Shown here: piece after piece, positions 33,927 through 49,580 of the stretch
Numbering within the stretch: position 1 is the stretch's first letter
Layout of the letters: every line of letters starts with the position of its first letter
Source of the DNA: Phycisphaeraceae bacterium
Lineage (GTDB): Bacteria; Planctomycetota; Phycisphaerae; Phycisphaerales; UBA1924
DNA length: 64,000 bases
Reading direction: 5' to 3'
Assembly (NCBI GenBank): GCA_019636555.1
Contig: JAHBXH010000001.1
Coordinates: 558,001 to 622,000 of the forward strand
Notes under the pieces: model-generated
Seen by the model: the letters and a program-made list of their open reading frames with translations, nothing else
The model's database searches: none
What the model was told of the DNA's origin: nothing
Made by a program: the position numbers and the translations under genes

Positions 33927-34643
33927 TCACTCAAGCTTCAGCGCGCGCACAGCTTCTTCGCATCGTGCCGCGACGGAGGTCCACCCGCTGCGGTCGTTGC
34001 TCGCATCCTGGAACGTGAGCGCCGGCCCGATCAAAAGCACGAGCCTTCGCGGCCGAGGAAGCCACTTTCCGGGTGGAAGCGCGTCGACCGCACCGTAAAA
34101 GTGACACGGAACGACCGGAATGTTTGATCCCGCGATCATCATCCCGAGGCCCGCCTTGAATCCGGTCATTTCTCCGGTACGGCTGCGCGTTCCCTCGGGG
34201 AACAGAATCAGCCCGCAGTGTCCCTCCGAAAGTCTCGCCCGAAGATCTTCGAGTGCGTGCGAGGTCACTCCTTTGCGATAGAGCGGCAACGCGTTGAGAA
34301 AGAGCGAGGCAAACAACGATGAGGCGCTGTTTCGAAAGAAAACGTCTCCCGCGGCGACCGGAAAGGTATCGAAACGCGCGCGAATGGGGAGCGATACGCT
34401 CAGCGCGAGCGCGTCGAGGTGGCTGGAATGGTTCGAAATCAGAACAAATGGCACGCGCCGCGGCAGGAATTGCCTGCCGCGCACCTCAAGCCTGTGATAC
34501 GCGAAAAAGTAGAGCCTCAGCAGCGCCGTCGTCGCGTAGTGACCCGCGAGCGAGACGAGCCCGGGTTCGCGCTTCACGCTCCGCATCCGAGCGCCCGGCG
34601 CGAGCCCGAGATCGGCGGCTTTGTCGTAGGTCCAATCGTTCAT
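33927..34643 (-). CDS. PlsC-like 1-acyl-glycerol-3-phosphate acyltransferase
   Basis: A 238-residue lysophospholipid acyltransferase-family protein expected to place an acyl chain on lysophosphatidic acid or a related lipid at the inner membrane. The catalytic HX4D motif is NHSSHLDAL, the substrate-binding block LILFPEGTRSRTGEM (FPEGTRS), followed by IPVVPCHFYGAVDAL. One hydrophobic helix precedes the HX4D box. Its ATG overlaps the stop of the CdsA-like gene as ATGA, so it is co-translated with it. E. coli ynbABCD lacks such an acyltransferase, so this is an added activity that would supply phosphatidic acid to the CdsA-like enzyme. Confidence 0.9.
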   Translation of the reverse strand: MNDWTYDKAADLGLAPGARMRSVKREPGLVSLAGHYATTALLRLYFFAYHRLEVRGRQFLPRRVPFVLISNHSSHLDALALSVSLPIRARFDTFPVAAGDVFFRNSASSLFASLFLNALPLYRKGVTSHALEDLRARLSEGHCGLILFPEGTRSRTGEMTGFKAGLGMMIAGSNIPVVPCHFYGAVDALPPGKWLPRPRRLVLLIGPALTFQDASNDRSGWTSVAARCEEAVRALKLE

Positions 34644-35650
34644 TGAAAGAGTGAAGCGGTAATCACACGCGCCGGCCGGCTGAGCCCGAAGCCAAGAAAG
34701 TATCCGATGAAGTGGAAGGTGGCGGGCGCAACCAGCAATACGGAATTGAACCGATCCAGAAACCCGCCGTGGCCTGGCAGCGTCGTCGCCATGTCCTTGA
34801 TGCCGAGGTCGCGTTTGATCGAACTCAGCACCAGGTCCCCCATCTGCCCGCCGATGGAAATGATCAATCCGAGCGCAAGGAGCAGAAGCGGCGTGTCGAG
34901 GCGCTTGCCGACGAACACGAAGTGACCGACGACCGCGGTGAACGTCGTTGTCAAAATGATCGCGCCGAGATGCCCGCCGAGCGTCTTGTTGGGGCTGGTA
35001 TTCGGAAACACCTTTCGCCGCCCGAACGATTTACCGCAGATGTATGCAAAGATGTCGTTGAGTTGCACCGCGACGAGTATCAGCAGCATGATCGGTCGAT
35101 AGTCCGGTTCGTTCGCCATGTATCCGAGATGCCCGAGTCCCATACCGAAAAGAAGAAAGGCGACGCATGCAAGAGCCACACGCTGCACGTAGCCCTTCGG
35201 CGAATCAACCAAGACCGCGCCGGCGGCGAGCGAGACGATGGTGAGCGGGGTCATCGCTGCGAACATGCCGTACCAGTTGTCGAGGCAGGTCAGTCCGACT
35301 CCGACGATTCCGAGGACAACTATCGCGCTGAGCGAGTGATGCCGAAACAGGCCCGTCGCGCGGGCGTACTCGCGGTAGCAGAGAATTGATGCGGCGGTCA
35401 CCATAACCATGGCAGCGGCAGGGCACCAGAGAATCGGGACGACGACCGCGGGCGTGATGAACAGCCATGTTCTGTAGCGAATCCACACGTCGCGGCGCGT
35501 GTTCTCACCGAGGACCTTGAATCGCGAAAGAACAACCGTCGCGACCGGAGCCGCGACAAACGCGACGATGATCAGCCCGACGATAAATCGAGTTGCCGGC
35601 TGTTCAAACGCGCCGGCGCGGGAAAAGAGGTAACGCAGGCCTTCGTTCAC
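34640..35650 (-). CDS. Phosphatidate cytidylyltransferase, CdsA/YnbB-like
   Basis: A 336-residue polytopic membrane enzyme (about eight helices) predicted to convert phosphatidic acid and CTP to CDP-diacylglycerol. The C-terminal signature region is present: LNDIFAYICGKSFGRRKVFPNTSPNKTL, read here in two parts as LNDIFAYICGKSFGRRKVF and TSPNKTLGGHLGA, then SIGGQMGDLVLSSIKRDLGIKD and LPGHGGFLDRFNSV. The ending SIKR(D/x)xGIKD...PGHGGxLDRxDS is normally followed by Asp; here it is Asn. GTG 35650 overlaps the upstream stop as GTGA, which fixes the start; the open frame continues to 35722 without support. It is part of the ynbA-ynbB-plsC-like coupled set. Confidence 0.9.
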   Translation of the reverse strand: MNEGLRYLFSRAGAFEQPATRFIVGLIIVAFVAAPVATVVLSRFKVLGENTRRDVWIRYRTWLFITPAVVVPILWCPAAAMVMVTAASILCYREYARATGLFRHHSLSAIVVLGIVGVGLTCLDNWYGMFAAMTPLTIVSLAAGAVLVDSPKGYVQRVALACVAFLLFGMGLGHLGYMANEPDYRPIMLLILVAVQLNDIFAYICGKSFGRRKVFPNTSPNKTLGGHLGAIILTTTFTAVVGHFVFVGKRLDTPLLLLALGLIISIGGQMGDLVLSSIKRDLGIKDMATTLPGHGGFLDRFNSVLLVAPATFHFIGYFLGFGLSRPARVITASLFQ

Positions 35651-36342
35651 TCGGCGCGGCTCCGTAGTTGCGAAGCGATCGAAGCGATGCGTCTCCACGC
35701 GGTGGCGACTTCGCCGACGCAAATGAGAACGAGCACGAGCGCGAGCACTCCCAATTCGGGAACGGGCCCGCGCGCCGGAGTTACAAAGCGCCAGGCCTCC
35801 GGCGCGAATCCAAGATACACGGAGCCAACCGTCGCCAGGAACATCCGTTGCTGCTTCGCCATCGGGCCACGAAAGTCGCTCGGCAGACCGAGCGAACGAC
35901 CGAGCGCCCGCACATACGTCACGAAGAGCGCGCCCGCCGCCGCAAGGTAGCCGAGAGTCGGGCTTGATGTCAGCGCGTATCCGGCGCCGATCAGCACGAC
36001 GCTATCAGAGATCCGATCGGGCACCTCGTTATACAGGTCGCCGGTCGGCGACTTTCGATTTCCCTCGATCGCGACCATTCCGTCGAGCATGTTCGCGAGG
36101 AGGCGCACCTGGATCCCGAGCGCTGCGAGCAGGAACAAGGCACGCTCCGATGCATTCTCTCTCCCGGTCAAGGCAAGGCAAACGCCCGCGCCGCACGCGA
36201 CGAACATCCCCGTGATCGAGATCGAGTTGGGCGTGACACCCGTGGCGGCCAACGACGCAGCCGCCCGCCGAAAAAATGGTACATCACGCGCCGCAATCGG
36301 GCGTCGATCGAGAAGCGAACCGGTCGGTGCTCGCTTTTCCAT
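35647..36342 (-). CDS. CDP-alcohol phosphatidyltransferase family protein with variant motif (YnbA-like)
   Basis: A 231-residue membrane protein of about six helices. The family motif D-x2-DG-x2-AR-x8-G-x3-D-x3-D is present at exact spacing but altered: Asn84 replaces the first Asp, Ile92 replaces Arg, and Asn105 replaces the third Asp. Asp87, Gly88, Ala91, Gly101 and Asp109 are kept. Canonical enzymes join CDP-diacylglycerol to an alcohol such as glycerol-3-phosphate, inositol or serine. Asn for two metal-ligand Asp suggests a distinct subfamily or altered chemistry. ATG 36342 is chosen; the upstream frame overlaps the next gene. It is GTGA-coupled to the CdsA-like gene, which would provide its CDP-lipid substrate. 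Confidence 0.85.
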   Translation of the reverse strand: MEKRAPTGSLLDRRPIAARDVPFFRRAAASLAATGVTPNSISITGMFVACGAGVCLALTGRENASERALFLLAALGIQVRLLANMLDGMVAIEGNRKSPTGDLYNEVPDRISDSVVLIGAGYALTSSPTLGYLAAAGALFVTYVRALGRSLGLPSDFRGPMAKQQRMFLATVGSVYLGFAPEAWRFVTPARGPVPELGVLALVLVLICVGEVATAWRRIASIASQLRSRAE

Positions 36343-36422
36343 GATGGCAATCTTTGCCTCGGCGAAGATTCCTGGAGTGCACCCGACGTATCGGTCCGAA
36401 GATTCTCGGCGCCCCACCGGAA

Positions 36423-37430
36423 TCAGTTTCCGCTTGATTGTCCGGTTTCCGTCGCTGCCTCGCCCCACCCCGAAACGATCTCCGCGACTTCGTCCGCAAC
36501 CTTAATCATCGCTGTGCTCGGCGTCAGGCAGTACGGGTCATCGATGAGAGCGACGCGTTTGTTCTTGAACGCGGGAATCGGCAGTTCGCCCCCGCGCCCA
36601 AACAGCGCGATCAGCTCCTCGGGTTTCGGTGCCGCGGTGGGTTCCGACCGCGGCGGGCGGGGCGAGAACAGGATAATCCCGTCCGGCGCCAACTTGTGGA
36701 GGTCTTCCATATCGAGCGTGATCCACGGGCCGCCGCTGCTCGGAACAGGCGTCGCGCCCAGCCGCTGCAGTAATTGAAAGTGAAAGCTACCCGGCCCCAG
36801 CGCGCCGATCGGTTTCGTGCCCGATACGAGAAGAATTCGGCCCGCCGCTTTCATGAGCGGCCCGCGATCGCTCCACGCCATGTGCATCGAATCTTCAAAC
36901 GGCATCGCGGGTTTGATGTGCTCGGGCTGACCCGCAGGCGCATCGGGCACTTTGCCCTTGAGGCCGCGCGTCGCAAAGTCAAAGATGGTTTGATCCATTT
37001 CCCGTGCCGCAAGCTCGATCTCGTCGAGTGTGAGCGGGTTCAGGTCTTTGATCACCCAGTTGTTGGCGCTCGCGAGTTCGGTGAGCCGCGCGGGCAATTC
37101 CTGGGCGCCCCACTGAATAAAGATGTGCGTCGGCCGCGCCTTTACGAGCGATTCATAGTCGATCGTGCCGAGCTCGCCGCAAGCGGGAATTGCCGGGTCG
37201 AGTGCGACGTCGTACGCGTGCCGCCCGACGATCTGTCCTTCGTACCCGAGGTCTTTCAGGATGATCGCGAGCGCCGGGCTCAGCGCCACAATCCGCAGTT
37301 CGGTCGATTGAGCAGAGGTGCCCCCGGCCGTCGGCGTCACCGACGTACTTGCGGCAGGCGTCTTGCGATCGCACGCCGCGAACTCGGTAAGCACCAGCAG
37401 CAACGCGAGAAGAACGCATGCGAATCGCAT
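36423..37430 (-). CDS. BtuF-like ABC transporter substrate-binding lipoprotein
   Basis: A 335-residue exported protein with a lipoprotein signal (LLALLLVLTEFAAC, Cys20), then a Thr/Ser-rich linker. The class III periplasmic binding fold follows: LRIVALSPALAIILKDLGYEGQIVG, YESLVKARPTHIFI, a long connecting helix, and LHKLAPDGIILFSPR in the C-terminal lobe. The order fits cobalamin or iron-chelate binding proteins (BtuF/FecB). No permease or ATPase gene is next to it. Because it lies upstream of the lipid operon with an 80-bp gap, it may be transcribed with it by chance. The HmuV-like ATPase at 1075 could be its partner, but the distance makes this weak. Confidence 0.82.
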   Translation of the reverse strand: MRFACVLLALLLVLTEFAACDRKTPAASTSVTPTAGGTSAQSTELRIVALSPALAIILKDLGYEGQIVGRHAYDVALDPAIPACGELGTIDYESLVKARPTHIFIQWGAQELPARLTELASANNWVIKDLNPLTLDEIELAAREMDQTIFDFATRGLKGKVPDAPAGQPEHIKPAMPFEDSMHMAWSDRGPLMKAAGRILLVSGTKPIGALGPGSFHFQLLQRLGATPVPSSGGPWITLDMEDLHKLAPDGIILFSPRPPRSEPTAAPKPEELIALFGRGGELPIPAFKNKRVALIDDPYCLTPSTAMIKVADEVAEIVSGWGEAATETGQSSGN

Positions 37431-37555
37431 GCAAGACGCTAGGTGGATTCGGGCGCCGGCAGTCGGCGACTTCAGGATGGATCAAGCGCCCACGTGGGCA
37501 AGTACTCAAAACCCGATAAAGTAAACAAGCCGCACGTCTTCCGGGAGACTGGAAA

Positions 37556-38332
37556 ATGAACATGTACACCTACTCGTGGATCATCGCACTATTTCTGTTC
37601 TTCGCAGTCTTGCTGATGCTCGAGCTTGGGCGCCGAATCGGGAAGCGCCGAAAGCGAGAGGGAATGGATCCCGGCAAGTCCGGAACTGGCCCTGTTGATG
37701 CCGCGGTTTTTGGTCTGCTCGGCCTGCTTATTGCGTTCACGTTTTCCGGTGCCGCGAGCCGCTTTGATGCCCGGCGCATCCAGATCGTGGACGAGGCCAA
37801 CGCTATCGGAACCGCGTACCTGCGCGTCGATCTGCTCCCGCCCGAATCTCAGCCGCCGATCCGAGAGCTTTTCCGCCAGTACACCGATCAGCGCATCGCC
37901 GTGTACCAGGCGATTCCCGATTTGCAACGCGTCCGTCAAACACTCGCGGATTCGCAAAAGACCCAATCGCAGTTGTGGCAGTTGGGTGTTTCCGCTGCCC
38001 GGTCAGCGTCTTCTCCCGCGGTGACTTCGCTCGTCATTCCGGCCATGAACGACATGTTCGATCTCGCCAATTCCCGCACCGCCGCCGGCTTCATGCATGT
38101 TCCGTCGATCGTGTTCATCGTCTTGCTCGGGATGGCCGGGGCAAGCGCGCTCCTGGCGGGCTTCGGGATGGCAACCGACAAAGGGCCGAGCCTCCTGCAC
38201 TACGTCGGCTTTGCGCTGGTCATGTCACTGGTCGTTCTCGTGATTCTCGACCTCGAATTCCCCAGGCTGGGCTTTATCACCCTGGAGGAATTCGATCAAT
38301 ACATACGCCAAGTCCGGGCCGACATGGGCTGA
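37556..38332 (+). CDS. DUF4239 (bestrophin-like) membrane protein
   Basis: A 258-residue protein with an N-terminal helix (SWIIALFLFFAVLLMLELG), a second helix (VFGLLGLLIAFTFSGAASRF), the family-typical stretch RRIQIVDEANAIGTAYLRVDLLP, a long helical domain, and two C-terminal helices (VPSIVFIVLLGMAGASALLAG and HYVGFALVMSLVVLVILDL). This is the layout of DUF4239 proteins, sometimes labelled bestrophin-like, of unproven function. It is monocistronic: the gene upstream is divergent, and rplL follows 225 bp downstream without a shared signal. That 225-bp stretch contains no recognised gene; rplJ, expected before rplL, is absent. Confidence 0.82.
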   Translation: MNMYTYSWIIALFLFFAVLLMLELGRRIGKRRKREGMDPGKSGTGPVDAAVFGLLGLLIAFTFSGAASRFDARRIQIVDEANAIGTAYLRVDLLPPESQPPIRELFRQYTDQRIAVYQAIPDLQRVRQTLADSQKTQSQLWQLGVSAARSASSPAVTSLVIPAMNDMFDLANSRTAAGFMHVPSIVFIVLLGMAGASALLAGFGMATDKGPSLLHYVGFALVMSLVVLVILDLEFPRLGFITLEEFDQYIRQVRADMG

Positions 38333-38557
38333 TCGGATTGTCCCGCGCGAGAGGCTGTTTTTGCCTTCCGAGGGTGTCGCGCCCCACAATCACGGGCGAC
38401 TTGTCCCAGTCCTTTGTCTCGTCAATAATCCTCTCCACGTCTGACTGGCCCGCACGGCGAAAGCCGGGGTTAAAGAACGGGATTGCCCCGTGACCTCTTG
38501 GACGGCGTTGGGATGCACGGCATTGCCGCAACTCCCTGTTTTGGAAGGGTTTGAATC

Positions 38558-38959
38558 ATGTCCGACACTGCTGTTGACGCGAAAGTGAAAGAAATCGGCG
38601 ACAAACTGGCTGGCCTCAGCCTCAAGGAAGCCGTTGACCTCGGCAAGTACCTGAAGGATGCCTACGGCATCGAAGCCGCTGCAGGTGGCGCGGTGGTGAT
38701 GGCGGGTGGCGCAGCCGGCGGCGGCGCGGCCAAGGCCGAAGAGAAGGACAGCTTCGACGTGATCCTCAAGGCCGTCGATGCCGCCAAGAAGATCCAGGTC
38801 ATCAAGGTCGTCCGCGAGGCGACGGGCCTCGGTCTTGCCGAGGCGAAGGCGTTCGTCGATGCCCCGGGCAAGCCGATCAAGACCGGCCTCTCGAAGGACG
38901 AGGCGGAGAAGCTCAAGAAGACCATCACCGACGCGGGCGGCACGGTCGAGCTCGCCTAA
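38558..38959 (+). CDS. rplL: 50S ribosomal protein bL12 (L7/L12)
   Basis: Stalk protein of the large subunit that recruits translation GTPases. The 133 residues show the N-terminal dimerisation domain ([20 protein letters not shown]), a flexible Ala/Gly hinge ([18 protein letters not shown]) and the conserved C-terminal domain ([39 protein letters not shown]). The hinge is slightly longer than in E. coli. The usual upstream genes rplK-rplA-rplJ are missing: a bestrophin-like gene precedes it. A terminator follows, so only a fraction of transcription would reach rpoB. Confidence 0.97.
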   Translation: MSDTAVDAKVKEIGDKLAGLSLKEAVDLGKYLKDAYGIEAAAGGAVVMAGGAAGGGAAKAEEKDSFDVILKAVDAAKKIQVIKVVREATGLGLAEAKAFVDAPGKPIKTGLSKDEAEKLKKTITDAGGTVELA

Positions 38960-39323
38960 TCCATCGTCGCACGAACGTCCGGTTGGAACAGTGCGTATTC
39001 ACGGAAGGCCCGGGCAACCGGGCCTTCTGCCTTTTTGGTCGCCCGAACTTATTGCGAACAAAACTTCTGCCAATTCGGCGAAAGTTTTGAGAAAAAACTC
39101 AAGAAGCCCTTGCGGGGGTCGTGCGGGGTTGATCTAGGGGTGCGTATACTGATCGGTTCGGCTCCGAAAGAGCGAACACGGCGGCGGCACTCGTTTTGGC
39201 ACTTGGGCGATTGAACTGAAACTCTCGGCGTGAGCACAAAAGGCTTGTGAACCAGGTCGGGGTATGACTCCCTGCGACGACTTCGTCGGCGCGGCGTGTT
39301 ATCCATCGGACGAAAGGACTTCG
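38960..39323 (+). promoter_or_regulatory. rplL-rpoB intergenic leader with terminator and possible promoter
   Basis: It contains the terminator at 39004-39036, then about 290 bp before rpoB. A -10-like TATACT lies at 39145-39150 without a clear -35, so an rpoB promoter here is only possible. The rest is an untranslated leader ending in GAAAGGA before ATG 39324. No other gene was seen. Confidence 0.35.
39004..39036 (+). terminator. Rho-independent terminator/attenuator after rplL
   Basis: A 10-bp stem GAAGGCCCGG / CCGGGCCTTC with loop GCAA, then TGCCTTTTT. It lies between rplL and rpoB, as the partial terminators of rpl-rpo operons do. Confidence 0.85.
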
Positions 39324-43199
<3,876 letters not shown>

Positions 43200-43211
43200 G
43201 GAGGCTGTGTC

Positions 43212-43595
43212 GTGGCGAGCTGGGCAGATCTAGCGGTCGAGGCACGTGACGCTTCCTTCGCATTGAAGGAAGGTAATAGGTTGCGCGCCGCGGCAAACCG
43301 GGCCTACTACGCCGCATTCTCGGCATTGACTGCCACGGCGATTCGCTCCGGCGTTACGATGCCCTTGGACCAAGAAGGACCCTCCCATGCCAAAGCCATC
43401 GACGGAACGATCGTCGCATCGCTCCATAAAGTGAAACCGGAAGATCAGGGCCGATTGTTCTCCATTATGCCGAATCTTTACCGATTGCGCACGATTGCGG
43501 ACTACCGACCGTCCATGTTGCTGGATGATTCGGATATTCGATTGGCACTCGGAGACATGATGAAGGCCTTTGAAATTCTGAAGGAGGAAGAATGA
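43212..43595 (+). CDS. HEPN-domain protein inserted between rpoB and rpoC
   Basis: A 127-residue all-alpha protein of the HEPN superfamily (COG1895/COG2250-like). The first helix pair carries LRAAANRAYYAAFSAL (residues 24-39). A His-containing segment EGPSHAKAIDGTIVASLH follows, then the R-x-x-x-D-Y-like stretch LYRLRTIADYRP (89-100) and a final helix. The Rx4-6H ribonuclease motif of toxic HEPN proteins is not evident, so RNase activity is doubtful. The start is GTG 43212, with AAGGAGG (43198-43204) overlapping the rpoB stop. It overlaps the next gene by ATGA. GC is 30 of 60 in each of two internal lines, below rpoB and rpoC, consistent with acquisition. A toxin-antitoxin or defence role is inference. 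Confidence 0.8.
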   Translation: MASWADLAVEARDASFALKEGNRLRAAANRAYYAAFSALTATAIRSGVTMPLDQEGPSHAKAIDGTIVASLHKVKPEDQGRLFSIMPNLYRLRTIADYRPSMLLDDSDIRLALGDMMKAFEILKEEE

Positions 43596-43873
43596 CGATT
43601 CCCGCTTCGCCTCCGCCTTCCGGCGTGATTGAGAAGGTTAATATCGCGATCCAGCATGACGGCGATGCATCGCGGTACGGTTTTCAAGTGCTGGCTGAGA
43701 GTTCGCGCACCGAAGGAGATTGGACGTATCTGGTGATCGATCCGACTAAGCGGAACGGACTCCGCGCGTACGAATTTGCTTCCATTCTCGGTCGCGTGGA
43801 GGCCGAGGTTCGGAAGTCTGTTCAGGAAACGAAGGTCATTTTGCTTCCAGCCTCCGGCACCGTGAATCCGTAG
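43592..43873 (+). CDS. Unknown 93-residue partner of the HEPN protein
   Basis: A small alpha/beta protein: beta-like segments ([31 protein letters not shown]), a helix ([18 protein letters not shown]) and a last strand ([10 protein letters not shown]). It lacks the GSx...DxD motif of the MNT nucleotidyltransferases that usually accompany HEPN proteins, so it is a different partner type. Its ATG overlaps the HEPN stop (ATGA), giving strict translational coupling. rpoC starts 50 bp later with its own AAGGA site. A role as antitoxin, inhibitor or nucleic-acid adaptor for the HEPN protein is possible, but nothing in the sequence shows which. Confidence 0.72.
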   Translation: MTIPASPPPSGVIEKVNIAIQHDGDASRYGFQVLAESSRTEGDWTYLVIDPTKRNGLRAYEFASILGRVEAEVRKSVQETKVILLPASGTVNP

Positions 43874-43923
43874 ATCAATTTAGTTTCGGTCGTCCGAAGC
43901 TGGTACTGAGAAGGACTACTGCA

Positions 43924-48294
<4,371 letters not shown>

Positions 48295-48325
48295 GTTTCG
48301 CTTGATTTGAGTGGTTGAATCGATC

Positions 48326-48354
48326 ACGGCCCGGGCGATTGCTCGGGCCGTTTC
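48326..48354 (+). terminator. Rho-independent terminator after rpoC
   Basis: ACGGCCCG / CGGGCCGT stem extended inward by a G-T, G-C and C-G pair around a GATT loop, then TTTCTC. It ends 5 bp before the stop of the convergent BFD gene and may serve both strands. Confidence 0.75.
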
Positions 48355-48358
48355 TCAT

Positions 48359-48595
48359 TCATGGCTGCTGCTCGCTGTTGGATGCGATGATCGAATCCGC
48401 TTGTTGACTGGTCAGAACAGGCAAATCGGTGATCCCCGTCGCCAGCATCACGCGGATGTACGGAATGCACATGCCGCAGCCCGTGCCGCAGCCTGTGCGT
48501 TTGGATAATTCGTCGAGATCGCGCACACCGTTCTCCGCGAGCCTCTTCAGCTCGGCGAAGGTCACGTCGTGGCAGATGCAGCGGTCAACGGCCAT
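48359..48595 (-). CDS. BFD-like [2Fe-2S]-binding protein (bacterioferritin-associated ferredoxin type)
   Basis: A 78-residue single-domain protein. VDRCICHDVTFAELKRLAEN supplies the first Cys pair (CxC) and RTGCGTGCGMCIPYIRVML the second (C-x3-C-x2-C arrangement), as in the BFD-like [2Fe-2S] domain, where four Cys hold the cluster. In E. coli, Bfd reduces bacterioferritin iron for release; the same fold also occurs in nitrite reductase and other oxidoreductases. ATG 48595 (MAVDRCICHD) is chosen because the domain begins there; the longer open frame to 48799 lies over the pseudopilin gene. No bacterioferritin gene is near, so the partner is unknown. Confidence 0.85.
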   Translation of the reverse strand: MAVDRCICHDVTFAELKRLAENGVRDLDELSKRTGCGTGCGMCIPYIRVMLATGITDLPVLTSQQADSIIASNSEQQP

Positions 48596-48644
48596 GAAAA
48601 AAGTTTCGGAGTGGCAAAGGGGCAGAGATGAAGAGCACGGGCGC

Positions 48645-49580
48645 TCAGTTCTTCCATTCATTCCAGTCCGGCACATATCCGGGGTCGGGCGACTTGGAGA
48701 GATTCCCCGTGCCGAGGGCGCGTCCTTTCGAGTCGCGCTGGAGCAGGTCTTGCGAGGCAGTTGCCGCTGCGGCACTCCCGTCCGCCCGCGCGGCAACATT
48801 CGCCTTGAACTTCACCCCGTGCCGGAATGCCGTCGTGGGCGATGAATTGTTCTGCCAGCCCGCGTTCTGCGAATAGAGCATCGGAGGATCGAGCAGCGCG
48901 GTGCTCCGCGGCAGCGCAGTCGCGTTTACACCCGCAAGCAACGTATCGGCGAACACCAGGAGCTCCGACGGCATCGTGATGTCGGCCGTCCGGCGCCACG
49001 GGCGAAAAGAAATGTCTCCGGCCCAACCCGGCGTCATCGCGGGCGAAAGGTAATAGCCGTTGTAGCCATATGTCGTCGACACTTTCAGGTTCTGCGTCTG
49101 AGGGGTGTATGTTCCGGCCGCCTGCTCCGGGCATTCAAGCGCGGAGCGCTCGGCGCGAGCGGTCGCGATATAGGGCATCAGCGTGCCGCTCGACGGCGCC
49201 GCATCCGGCGAATCCGCGCCGAACCAGTAGACGACCGGACCGGAGCCGATGTATTCGGCCTGCCAATATGCCGCGGGAACCGCCCGGTCGTGATAGTCGT
49301 TCGCGTAGAGCGACCACGCGAGCGCGAGTTGGCGCTGATTCGCGAGGCACTTGGCCGTGCGCGAGGCCGCGATCGTGCCGCGCAAGGCGGGGGCGAGGAT
49401 CGACAGAAGCAGCGCGATGATGGCGACCGTGATGAGAAGTTCGATGAGCGTGAAAGCGGGAAGAACTCTCACCACAGAGGCTGGGAGCCACGGAAAAACA
49501 CACGAGCGGTTTGGAATGGCTAATTCCAACTCCGCTCCCCTCCGCGACTCTGCACCTTTGTTGTAGCGAATGCCGTTCAT
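48645..49580 (-). CDS. Prepilin-type protein with H-x(n)-DG motif (type II secretion pseudopilin-like)
   Basis: A 311-residue protein with the prepilin signature FTLIELLITVAIIALLLSIL, preceded by Ala instead of the usual Gly at the cleavage site (LPAFTLIEL). The C-terminal part holds FRHGVKFKANVAARADG, a variant of the H-x9-DG motif common in planctomycete pilin-like proteins, with 12 intervening residues. A single N-terminal helix anchors it in the inner membrane. ATG 49580 overlaps the upstream stop as ATGA and has GGAGGGGAGGAG before it. It gives an unusually long leader of about 40 residues; GTG 49475 or 49472 would give a short one. It is the third gene of the surface-protein operon. Confidence 0.8.
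   Translation of the reverse strand: MNGIRYNKGAESRRGAELELAIPNRSCVFPWLPASVVRVLPAFTLIELLITVAIIALLLSILAPALRGTIAASRTAKCLANQRQLALAWSLYANDYHDRAVPAAYWQAEYIGSGPVVYWFGADSPDAAPSSGTLMPYIATARAERSALECPEQAAGTYTPQTQNLKVSTTYGYNGYYLSPAMTPGWAGDISFRPWRRTADITMPSELLVFADTLLAGVNATALPRSTALLDPPMLYSQNAGWQNNSSPTTAFRHGVKFKANVAARADGSAAAATASQDLLQRDSKGRALGTGNLSKSPDPGYVPDWNEWKN

Noticed and set aside
38277..38531. Minus-strand open frame of 84 codons before rplL
   Set aside because: Short, overlaps the bestrophin-like gene end, no start signal; a gene remnant is possible but unsupported.
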